DNA of 42,333 bases. Source: Actinomycetota bacterium (GTDB lineage Bacteria > Actinomycetota > Acidimicrobiia > Acidimicrobiales > Aldehydirespiratoraceae). The position numbers were made by a program, and so were the translations under genes. The notes under the pieces are model-generated. The model did not search any database. It saw only the letters and a program-made list of their open reading frames with translations, and was not told the DNA's origin. The stretch covers positions 1-42,333 of the forward strand of contig JAACCU010000006.1 in the NCBI GenBank assembly GCA_009937405.1, written 5' to 3'. Shown piece by piece: positions 19,449 through 26,577 of this stretch (position 1 is the stretch's first letter; every line of letters starts with the position of its first letter).

Positions 19449-19762
19449 CAGGTCGGTGACCTCAAAACGTGGGGTACGAAGTAGCCGTCGGTGTCGCCGA
19501 CGTAGCCGCCGTTGAGCCAGATATCACCTTGCTGGGAGATGCCGTCGAAGCGGAGCCAGCGGCGACGCTCATCGTCGGGTTTGGGTGCGTGGAATCGGGT
19601 GCGATGCAGCATCGCTCGCTCGCTGGCCATCTCTGGGACGTGGGCCCAGTGGCCGGGAACTTCGATTGGATGCCAACTGCGATCGTCGAGTTCGGGCTCG
19701 TGGAAGGTGCGTCGCAGCTCCTCAGACGGGGGTGTTGCTCGCCACGTCCCCGACAGGTCCAT
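19448..19762 (-). pseudogene. N-terminal fragment of the same GH2 protein, cut off by a frameshift
   Basis: This 104-residue frame is the N-terminal part of the GH2 sugar-binding domain: DLSGTWRATPPSEELRRTF, PGHWAHVPE, RRWLRFDGISQQGDIWLNG and VGDTDGYFVPHV are standard for the family. It ends out of frame in a run of four T (minus strand, 19464-19467). Adding one T there changes LRSPT-stop to FEVTDLMADRDTHLLAVDV, which continues directly into the downstream frame and matches GH2 proteins. The full protein would be about 695 residues. Whether the missing base is a real mutation, a coupling arrangement (TGATG) or a sequencing error cannot be decided here. The promoter lies in the 94 bp shared with the divergent MoxR gene. 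Confidence 0.75.
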
Positions 19763-19856
19763 CCCTAAACGCTAGCTCCCCGGGTGACGGTGCCACGCCT
19801 GGGAGTGCGCTTGGGCCGTCTGGGATGGGCTGGTGGCCGCGTGTAGGGTCGCCGCC

Positions 19857-21269
19857 ATGTCGAGACCTGAGACACTTAGTGCCCTGCGCGACAGCGGGTG
19901 GGAGTCGATCCCAATCCGTGAGGAAATCCGCCGCAACGCCGTCGCCAAGATCCGAAACGACGAGCCGATGGTTCCGTCGATCCTCGGCTACGAGAATACG
20001 GTTAACCCGCAGCTAGAAAACGCGCTTCTTGCCGGGCACGACATTGTTTTCCTGGGTGAGCGTGGACAGGCCAAGACCCGGATCATCCGCGGTCTGACCG
20101 CCATGCTCGACGAGTGGATGCCGATCGTGGCCGGCTCTGAGATCAATGATGATCCGTATGCGCCGGTTTCTCGTCATGGCCGCGACCTCGTCGCGGAGAT
20201 GGGTGACGACACGCCGATCGCGTGGGTCCACCGAGACGATCGCTACAGCGAGAAACTCGCCACCCCGGATACGTCGATTGCTGACCTCATCGGCGAAGTC
20301 GACCCTATCCGTGTTGCCGAAGGCCGCTATCTCAGCGATGAACTCACACTGCATTACGGATTGGTGCCGCGCACCAATCGTGGCATCTTCGCGATGAACG
20401 AATTACCTGACCTCGCCGAGCGGATCCAGGTCGGTCTACTCAACGTGCTTGAGGAACGCGATGTGCAGATCCGCGGTCACAAGGTTCGCCTTCCGCTCGA
20501 TGTGATCCTGGTCGCTTCAGCCAACCCAGAGGACTACACGAACCGGGGCCGGTTGATCACCCCGCTGAAGGACCGCTTCGGTTCGCAAATCCGCACCCAT
20601 TACCCGCTTGACATCGATACCGAGGTCGCGATCATTGAGCAGGAGGCCGACTTGTCGGTCAGCGCCGATCTCGACCTCACGGTTCCGGCCTTCATGACTG
20701 AGATCGTGGCAACGGTCACTCATGCGGCACGGGCCAGCCAGCACATCTCTCAACGCTCTGGAGTGTCGGTCCGTTTGTCGATTGCGAACGAAGAGATTCT
20801 TGTGGCCAACGCGGTGCGCCGTTCGCTTCGGTCGGGTTCGTCGCGGGTTGTGCCGCGCATCGTCGATCTCGAAGCACTGCCGGCATCGACCTCCGGCAAG
20901 GTTGAGATCGAGACTCTCGAGGAGGGCCGCGACGGCGAGATTCTCGCCAGTCTGGTCAGCAAGGCGGTGCTGGCCGTGTTCAAGGACCATGTTCCCCCTG
21001 ACACCCATCGTGGCGTCGTCGATGCCTTCGAAGAGGATCTCGTGGTCGATATTGGCGAGGACGTCACCGACGATGCCTACGTCCGACTACTGAAGCGGAT
21101 CCCAGCGCTCGAAGCGCCGGTTCAAGCTTTGTTGGCCAGCGAAGACGACGCCGAGTCTCCGGCAATGATCGCAAGCGCCTGCGAATTGGTGCTCGAAGGG
21201 CTGCACCTGGCCAAGCGTCTCAACAAGGATGCTGCTGCAGGTCGCGCCCAGTTCCGCGGCCGCGGCTGA
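19857..21269 (+). CDS. MoxR / magnesium-chelatase-like AAA+ ATPase (Rv0958-like)
   Basis: A hexamer-forming AAA+ ATPase of the MoxR/ChlI clade. Such proteins act with a von Willebrand A partner as metal chelatases or chaperones. Walker A is GERGQAKT (67-74). The Walker B end reads FAMNELPDL, with Asn181 before Glu182 where most AAA+ proteins have Asp; I recall this as usual in the Rv0958 group. VLEERDVQIRG and ASANPEDYTNRGRLITPLKDRFG carry the inserted hairpin, sensor 1 and arginine finger regions. The length of 470 residues matches mycobacterial Rv0958, whose neighbour Rv0959 encodes the VWA protein. Here that partner (24529-26565) is separated by four other genes. ATG 19857 was chosen over an in-frame start eight codons upstream. 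Confidence 0.88.
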   Translation: MSRPETLSALRDSGWESIPIREEIRRNAVAKIRNDEPMVPSILGYENTVNPQLENALLAGHDIVFLGERGQAKTRIIRGLTAMLDEWMPIVAGSEINDDPYAPVSRHGRDLVAEMGDDTPIAWVHRDDRYSEKLATPDTSIADLIGEVDPIRVAEGRYLSDELTLHYGLVPRTNRGIFAMNELPDLAERIQVGLLNVLEERDVQIRGHKVRLPLDVILVASANPEDYTNRGRLITPLKDRFGSQIRTHYPLDIDTEVAIIEQEADLSVSADLDLTVPAFMTEIVATVTHAARASQHISQRSGVSVRLSIANEEILVANAVRRSLRSGSSRVVPRIVDLEALPASTSGKVEIETLEEGRDGEILASLVSKAVLAVFKDHVPPDTHRGVVDAFEEDLVVDIGEDVTDDAYVRLLKRIPALEAPVQALLASEDDAESPAMIASACELVLEGLHLAKRLNKDAAAGRAQFRGRG

Positions 21270-21301
21270 GATTGACTTTCGCGGCTTCAGGGGGAGGTCA
21301 T

Positions 21302-21781
21302 GTGGGCGGAGTCAGCGCTACTAGTGTTTCAGTCATAGATTTGACGGCCGATGCTGGTGCGACCCCATCAGACATCTACGGCACCCACCTGATGCTGCAG
21401 TTGAGTGACGTCGAGGATGTCTCGGCGTTGGATGATCCAGAACAGATCGGATCGTTTCTGTCCCGGCTCGTCACCGGGATCGGGATGAGAATTCTCGATG
21501 GCCCGCACACCAAGACCGAGGTGGTGGATGACGCCCGATACGGTCATTCGGGAGTGGTTCTGCTCTACGAGTCGCACGCCGCGATTCACACGTACCCAGC
21601 GCTGCGGTCGCTCTTTCTCGACGTCTTCTCATGCAAGTTGTTCGATGTCCGCTCTGTCGTCGAGATCTCTCACGAGGCCTTTGGCGACTTCAACATCGCC
21701 GAGTCCAATGTGCTCGACCGAGGTCACCATTGGGCGTCCGATGCCGAGATCGAACTCGGACGGTGGCTGGAGTCGCGCTAG
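21302..21781 (+). CDS. Atypical SpeD-family pyruvoyl-dependent decarboxylase
   Basis: A homologue of the self-cleaving bacterial S-adenosylmethionine decarboxylase (class 1b). Processing residues are kept: Ser91 (precursor of the pyruvoyl group, in YESHAAIH), His96, Cys111 and Ser83. Their spacing is identical to Ser63, His68, Cys83 and Ser55 of the Thermotoga enzyme. The substrate side differs: HTWPE reads HTYPA, so the Trp becomes Tyr98 and the Glu becomes Ala100, and the upstream FHRF region is not kept. It may act on another amino acid, as reported for some SpeD relatives. GTG 21302 follows gggggagg; TTG 21272 is an alternative. It is 32 bp after the MoxR gene and probably in its operon. 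No spermidine synthase lies nearby. Confidence 0.8.
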   Translation: MGGVSATSVSVIDLTADAGATPSDIYGTHLMLQLSDVEDVSALDDPEQIGSFLSRLVTGIGMRILDGPHTKTEVVDDARYGHSGVVLLYESHAAIHTYPALRSLFLDVFSCKLFDVRSVVEISHEAFGDFNIAESNVLDRGHHWASDAEIELGRWLESR

Positions 21782-21817
21782 GCGTCGAAACGCGCTGAGC
21801 CGACACGTTGGATCGGG

Positions 21818-23023
21818 TCAGAGGGCAGCGAACGTGTGGGCGGCGGTGCGGGGGGTCCGGTCGCGGCGGAGGAGGCCTCGCGGGGCGGTGAAGCCCTTCT
21901 TCCATTCGTAGCCGTCGATGCCTGCGTCGTGGAAGTACCCGGCCAAGCCGAATTCGTCTCGGGCGTCTCGTACATGCTCGAGGCAGCGAGCGAGTTGGTG
22001 GTCTTGCCATGCATCGTCGTCGGTGGGGATGCCGTGACCGGCGACGACGAGCCGATGGTCGGGGAGTGCCTCGTGTGCGCGGTGGATGGCTTCGCCAAGT
22101 TCATCGGGCTCTGGCACGAAGCCGCTGGCGTCGCGTCGTCCGCCCGTGGGCCATGCGCCCAGGTTTCCTTCCACATCGACCCCAACCGGATGGTCGTGGA
22201 CGATTCCGACATAGTCGACGCCGGTGACAAACTCTGGCACGTCGATCGCGGCATGGCCATCGACTTCGAGCATGCCGTTCGCATGGGCACGGAGCCAGGT
22301 GCCCCAGAGCAGGTCGTCCCAGCGTCGAGTGGCCTGCCGGGCCTCGGGCGCGATGCGTCCATCCTCCAAGGCGATCGCATGGAGTGGATCGGCGCGCCAC
22401 GCAGTCATCACTGGCTGCCGTCCCGAGCTCAAAAGTCGCACCGCCTCGTGGGTTGCGAGCACGCTGGCGATGACGGCCGCTCGGAGCACATCGGGGTCCT
22501 GCTTCCCGGGTGGTCGTGAGCCGAGTCCGTAGCCGCGGAGCGCCCAGCCGATGGGGTCGTCAATGGGCACGAATCCGTCAGCGAATTCGTCGAGTTCGCC
22601 TGCTACTTGGTCGACGTATCGAGACCAGAATCGTCCTCGGGCTGAGGCGTCGAGATGTCCGCCTTCATCTTCGGAGTACCAGCCCGGCAGGGAGGTGGAC
22701 TGCAGGGTGAGCCAGTTTCGCAGTCCGACGTCCCGGCCGAATGAGAGGATGTCGCGGTACCGATCGAGCGCGTCGTTGTCGATGCGGCCGGGTTCGGGTT
22801 CGACGCGCGCCCATTCGATTGTGAGTCGCCAGTCAGTGCATCCCAGTGCGGCGTATTGCTGGAGGTCGTCGCGATAGTCGGTGTGAAGGCCGAAGCCGTC
22901 GCCTGATTGGGGAGCGCGGCGATCATGTTCCCAGGTTGACCAGTCCGCTGCAGGAGCCACCCCCTCGGCTGAAACCGAGGATGAAGTGACTCCACGCAGG
23001 AACTCAGCATTGGGTGAAGACAC
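21818..23023 (-). CDS. GH1-fold protein with both catalytic glutamates replaced
   Basis: A TIM-barrel protein with clear glycoside hydrolase family 1 layout: FLRGVTSSSVSAEG at the N-terminus, LTIEWARVEPEPG, and near the end GYFHDAGIDGYEWKKGF and PRTAAHTF. The acid/base motif NEP is DDP (Asp155-Asp156), and the nucleophile motif [TH]E[NH]G is AGHG (Gly329). Both catalytic glutamates are gone, so normal beta-glucosidase activity is not expected. At 401 residues it is slightly short. GTG 23023 is chosen because the family's first strand begins only eight residues later; it overlaps the 3' end of the MaoC gene by 20 bp. Last gene of a TetR-MaoC-GH1 operon. It could bind a glycan or glycolipid, or be decaying. 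Confidence 0.75.
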   Translation of the reverse strand: MSSPNAEFLRGVTSSSVSAEGVAPAADWSTWEHDRRAPQSGDGFGLHTDYRDDLQQYAALGCTDWRLTIEWARVEPEPGRIDNDALDRYRDILSFGRDVGLRNWLTLQSTSLPGWYSEDEGGHLDASARGRFWSRYVDQVAGELDEFADGFVPIDDPIGWALRGYGLGSRPPGKQDPDVLRAAVIASVLATHEAVRLLSSGRQPVMTAWRADPLHAIALEDGRIAPEARQATRRWDDLLWGTWLRAHANGMLEVDGHAAIDVPEFVTGVDYVGIVHDHPVGVDVEGNLGAWPTGGRRDASGFVPEPDELGEAIHRAHEALPDHRLVVAGHGIPTDDDAWQDHQLARCLEHVRDARDEFGLAGYFHDAGIDGYEWKKGFTAPRGLLRRDRTPRTAAHTFAAL

Positions 23024-23843
23024 CGGCGTCAAATACCACGCGGTCGCCCACGCGGGTCTGGAACAGGGTTTGGTCGCCCTCATGCCACAGGTGAATGTCG
23101 AGTCGTTCGCCGGGCAGGACCGGCGATTTGAAGCGCCCACCTATCGATCCGAATTTGTCTGGGTCACTGTTGCATACTGTGTGTAGCAGGGCTCGACCGG
23201 TGACACCGAAGGTGCACAGTCCATGCAGGATGGGGGTATCGAAGCCGGCGAGCGCGGCGAACGATGGGTCGGAGTGGAGCGGGTTGCGGTCACCGTTGAG
23301 TCGGTAGAGCAGGGCTTGGTCGGTGCGAGTGTCATAGCCGGCAAGTTCATCGGCGGTTCGTGTGGGCAACGTCCAAGTTGATGCGGGGCCACGTTCGCCG
23401 CCCCAACCGCCTTCGCCACCGATGAACAGGCCGGCGCTGGTGGTCCAAAGCGGGTTGCCTTCGGTATCTCGTGCGTGGGTTTCGAGGACGACGAGGGCGG
23501 CTTTGCCTTTGTCGTACATCGCGGCAACCTTGCCGTGGACGATGGCGGTGCCGGCTGTGGGCAGGGTTTGATGCAGTGTGACTGATTGCTCGCCGTGGAG
23601 CAGATGCGCCTTATTGAATTCGCCATAGTCGATGCCGCCTCCACCGCCGAGCACGACGACCTGCGTTGGGAACGCTTTCTGGACGAGATCCTTGCTGTTT
23701 TCGGTGGTGAACTCGAGTTCGAACCCGGTTGGGTCAGTGGCTCCCGCTCCGACCCCGAGGGCGTAGAGGAGGCTGTCCTTGGAGGTCCAGGTGATCTCGT
23801 TTTCGGGACCGACTGAGCCAACGGCATCTGGGTTTACGGGCAT
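23004..23843 (-). CDS. MaoC-type (R)-specific enoyl-CoA hydratase, double hot-dog
   Basis: A hydratase-2 family enzyme of 279 residues that adds water to trans-2-enoyl-CoA, usually in beta-oxidation of long-chain or steroid-derived acyl-CoAs. It has an N-terminal degenerate hot dog (about 10-140) and a C-terminal catalytic hot dog containing LNGDRNPLHSDP, with catalytic Asp185 and His190, then AGFDTPILHGLCTFG. The layout and size match mycobacterial HtdY-like proteins. The ATG at 23843 has a good aaggag Shine-Dalgarno. It starts 9 bp after the TetR stop and overlaps the GH1 gene, so the three form one transcript. Probable regulation by the local TetR. Confidence 0.9.
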   Translation of the reverse strand: MPVNPDAVGSVGPENEITWTSKDSLLYALGVGAGATDPTGFELEFTTENSKDLVQKAFPTQVVVLGGGGGIDYGEFNKAHLLHGEQSVTLHQTLPTAGTAIVHGKVAAMYDKGKAALVVLETHARDTEGNPLWTTSAGLFIGGEGGWGGERGPASTWTLPTRTADELAGYDTRTDQALLYRLNGDRNPLHSDPSFAALAGFDTPILHGLCTFGVTGRALLHTVCNSDPDKFGSIGGRFKSPVLPGERLDIHLWHEGDQTLFQTRVGDRVVFDAGVFTQC

Positions 23844-23852
23844 GGGAGCTCC

Positions 23853-24455
23853 TTAAAGGGGGGTGTCGAGGGTGGCGAGTGCCATGGCGGTGATGGTGGC
23901 GGACAGTTGGGCTCGTCCCAGCGACCCGTCGTCGTTGGTGGCGAGGCTGGTGATCAGACCGATGGCACCGCCGACGAGCACCCGCGCCTGTTCTGTGCTG
24001 AGTTCGGGACGGGTGGCGGTGAGGGCCTCGACCCATTCGTTCGACCATGACCGTAGGCGCCGGCTCATGGGTGAGCGCCGCTCTGACGACAGGTGGCGGG
24101 CTTCGCTCATCCACACAGCGATCAATGCCGACCGGTTGAGCGCGCAGGCAACGTAGGCGCCGATGTATGCCGCGAGCAGAGCCCGCGGGTCGCTGGTTGA
24201 GTTGCGGGCCGCTCCGTTTGCGGCATGAACTTCGTCGGCTGCGAGCTGGATCGCTTCGAGCAGGATCTCTTCTTTGGAAGAGAAGTGGCGGTAAATGGCA
24301 GGACCGCTGACGTCGACGGCTTTCCCGATGTCGTCGACGCTGGTGGCGGGATATCCGCGTTCGCGAAAGAGGCCGATGGCGGCATCGAGAATGAGTGCTC
24401 GACGGTTCGAGGGACGCGTTGCAGGTCCTTCGGAGGTGAGCTGATCGGCAGTCAT
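23853..24455 (-). CDS. TetR-family transcriptional regulator
   Basis: A 200-residue repressor-type protein with a typical N-terminal TetR DNA-binding domain: ILDAAIGLFRERGYPATSV, then DDIGKAVDVSGPAIYRHF and SSKEEILLEAI (about residues 20-65). The C-terminal ligand domain is helical and variable. As first gene of an operon with a MaoC hydratase, it may respond to an acyl-CoA, as KstR2- and FadR-type actinobacterial TetR proteins do; this is inference. The ATG has no Shine-Dalgarno; instead a TetR-like palindrome sits immediately upstream (24457-24472), suggesting autoregulation and possibly a leaderless transcript. It is divergent from the VWA gene, with 73 bp between starts. Confidence 0.9.
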   Translation of the reverse strand: MTADQLTSEGPATRPSNRRALILDAAIGLFRERGYPATSVDDIGKAVDVSGPAIYRHFSSKEEILLEAIQLAADEVHAANGAARNSTSDPRALLAAYIGAYVACALNRSALIAVWMSEARHLSSERRSPMSRRLRSWSNEWVEALTATRPELSTEQARVLVGGAIGLITSLATNDDGSLGRAQLSATITAMALATLDTPL

Positions 24456-24456
24456 G

Positions 24457-24472
24457 GTTAGCGAACGTTAAC
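24457..24472. promoter_or_regulatory. Candidate TetR operator
   Basis: GTTAgCGaaCGtTAAC is an imperfect 16-bp palindrome (six of eight position pairs symmetric) with the GTTA...TAAC shape common for TetR-family sites. It lies one base upstream of the TetR start codon and 57 bases upstream of the VWA start, so bound repressor could block both directions. Confidence 0.45.
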
Positions 24473-24528
24473 AACTTTGACGGGTCCGCGTCTGAACGCA
24501 CGAAGAGAGGTCGGGCTAGGTTGCCGGG

Positions 24529-26565
24529 ATGGCCTTCCGCCGCGGTAACCGCACTCGTCGCGAGGTGCCTCACTTCAGCTATTCGCGCTGGGATGGCACC
24601 CAGACGGGGTTTGACGTTGATGCCGACCATCTGTTTTCCGAAATGGCTGATGATCTGCTTTACCACGGCGATGTCAACAGCGCGCTTCGCCAGATGATGC
24701 AGGGCGGAATGACCGATCGTGATGGCCGTAAAATGGAGGGCATCCGCGACATGATGGATCGGCTCCGTGAACGGCGGCGCGACATTCTTGAAAACCACGA
24801 CCTCGGCGGCGTCTTCGACGATATCGCCAACGAACTCCGCGAGTTGGTCGACGACGAACGCAAGTCGTTGGAAGAGATGGTCGACCAGGCCGGTCAATCC
24901 GGTGATGATCGTCGCCAGGAACTGGCCAGCGATACGTCGGCCATGAAGAACATGGAGCTCTACATGCTGCCGCCCGACCTTGCCGGTCAGGTGAAGGGCT
25001 TGCAGAGCTATGACTTCGAGTCTGACGAAGCCCAGCAGCGATTCAACGAGTTGATCGACAAACTGCGTGAGCAGATCATGCAGCAACAGCTTGATCAGAT
25101 GGCCGAGGGCATCAACGAGATGCCGCCCGAAGAGATGCAGCGGGTCAAGGACATGCTCGCCGAACTCAACCACGTGCTTGAGCAGCGTGCCGCAGGAGAG
25201 GAGCCCGACTTCGGCGGGTTCATGGCCCGCTTCGGCGACCTTTTTCCGGAGAACCCGCAGACGCTCGACGAACTGCTCGAGATCATGGCGCAGCGCATGG
25301 CGCAGATGCAGCAGATGATGAACTCGATGTCGCCGGAGCAGCGTCAGCAACTCCAGGAACTCAGCAATCAGCTGATGGAGGACATGGACCTTCAGTTCCA
25401 GATGAGCCAACTCTCCGATAATTTGCGTGAGCAGTTCCCGCAGATGGGCTGGGGCCAGTCCTATGACTTTGAGGGCATCGACCCACTCGACATGCCGCAG
25501 GCCATGGAGATGATGGGCGAACTTGGCGACATCGATCAGCTCGACAATCTGCTCCGCGGGGCCACCAACCCCGGGGCCTTGGCCGAGGTCGACATCGATC
25601 GAGCCCGAGATCTGCTGGGCGAGGAGTCGGCTGAGAGCCTTGAGCGCATGGCGGAGATCGCCCGAATGCTCGAGGAGTCGGGTCTGATCGAAAACAAGGA
25701 AGGCCGTTACGAGCTAAGGCCACGGGCGATCCGACGCATGGGCAACGGTGCCTTGGATGAGATCTTCAAGCGCATGTCGCCTGACATGCTCGGCAAGCAT
25801 CAGCTCGAGCGAACCGGGCAGGGTCATGAGCGAGATTTTGACACCAAGCCCTACGAGTACGGCGATCGTTTCAACCTTCATATCGAGAAGACGCTGCGCA
25901 ACGCGGTGGCTCGGACTGGTGGCGGTATTCCTATCCAGCTTCATGCCGATGACTTCGAGATCGAACGCACTGAGCAGCTGACCCGGTCAAGCACGGTTTT
26001 GATGCTTGACGTCTCGATGTCGATGGCCATGCGAGACAACTTTTTGCCGGCTAAGAAGGTCACGATGGCGCTTCACTCGCTGATCTCGAGCCAGTACCCC
26101 CGTGATTTCCTGGGCATGGTCTCGTTCAGCGAAGTTGCTCGCGAGTTCAACGCGGCAACGTTGCCCGAACTGTCGTGGGACTATGTCTACGGCACCAACA
26201 TGCAGCACGCGTTCCAGGTCGCTCGTCAGATGCTCTCGAAGCAGACTGGCACCAAGCAGATCATCATGATCACTGATGGTGAACCGACAGCCCACATCTC
26301 CAAGAGCGGGCAGCCGTACTTCAATTATCCACCATCTCAAGAGACGGTGGATCTCACGTTGGCCGAGGTGGCGAAAGCCACCCGTGAAGACATCCGGATC
26401 AACACATTCGTTCTCGACGTGACGCACTATCTCCAAAACTTTGTGGAGCAGATTTCCCGAATGAACGGCGGGCGGGCGTTCTTCACCACTAACGAGGATC
26501 TTGGCGATTATCTTCTGATGGACTTTGTCGATCAGAAACAAAGCGTGCTGCGGGGCCGAAGGTAG
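24529..26565 (+). CDS. VWA-domain protein, presumed partner of the MoxR ATPase (Rv0959-like)
   Basis: A 678-residue cytosolic protein. Residues 1-470 are charged and mostly helical, with a Met/Gln-rich stretch around 180-310 (repeats such as QMAQMQQMMN and EQRQQLQELSNQLME). The C-terminal von Willebrand A domain (about 480-660) has a metal-binding MIDAS site: DVSMS (494-498), the TNMQHA threonine region, and ITDGEP with Asp583. The length matches mycobacterial Rv0959 (672 residues), encoded beside the Rv0958 ATPase. Such pairs resemble the ChlI/ChlD and RavA/ViaA systems, so a chelatase- or chaperone-like role is likely. Here the ATPase gene lies 3.3 kb upstream. It is followed after 12 bp by the giant c-di-GMP gene. 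Confidence 0.85.
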   Translation: MAFRRGNRTRREVPHFSYSRWDGTQTGFDVDADHLFSEMADDLLYHGDVNSALRQMMQGGMTDRDGRKMEGIRDMMDRLRERRRDILENHDLGGVFDDIANELRELVDDERKSLEEMVDQAGQSGDDRRQELASDTSAMKNMELYMLPPDLAGQVKGLQSYDFESDEAQQRFNELIDKLREQIMQQQLDQMAEGINEMPPEEMQRVKDMLAELNHVLEQRAAGEEPDFGGFMARFGDLFPENPQTLDELLEIMAQRMAQMQQMMNSMSPEQRQQLQELSNQLMEDMDLQFQMSQLSDNLREQFPQMGWGQSYDFEGIDPLDMPQAMEMMGELGDIDQLDNLLRGATNPGALAEVDIDRARDLLGEESAESLERMAEIARMLEESGLIENKEGRYELRPRAIRRMGNGALDEIFKRMSPDMLGKHQLERTGQGHERDFDTKPYEYGDRFNLHIEKTLRNAVARTGGGIPIQLHADDFEIERTEQLTRSSTVLMLDVSMSMAMRDNFLPAKKVTMALHSLISSQYPRDFLGMVSFSEVAREFNAATLPELSWDYVYGTNMQHAFQVARQMLSKQTGTKQIIMITDGEPTAHISKSGQPYFNYPPSQETVDLTLAEVAKATREDIRINTFVLDVTHYLQNFVEQISRMNGGRAFFTTNEDLGDYLLMDFVDQKQSVLRGRR

Positions 26566-26577
26566 GGATTAGACGGA

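Noticed and set aside
23734-25410. 558-residue open frame on the minus strand opposite the VWA gene
   Set aside because: It is long only because the plus-strand frame is strongly biased at the third base. Its protein is His/Leu-repetitive with no family match, and it covers genuine TetR, MaoC and VWA coding sequence.
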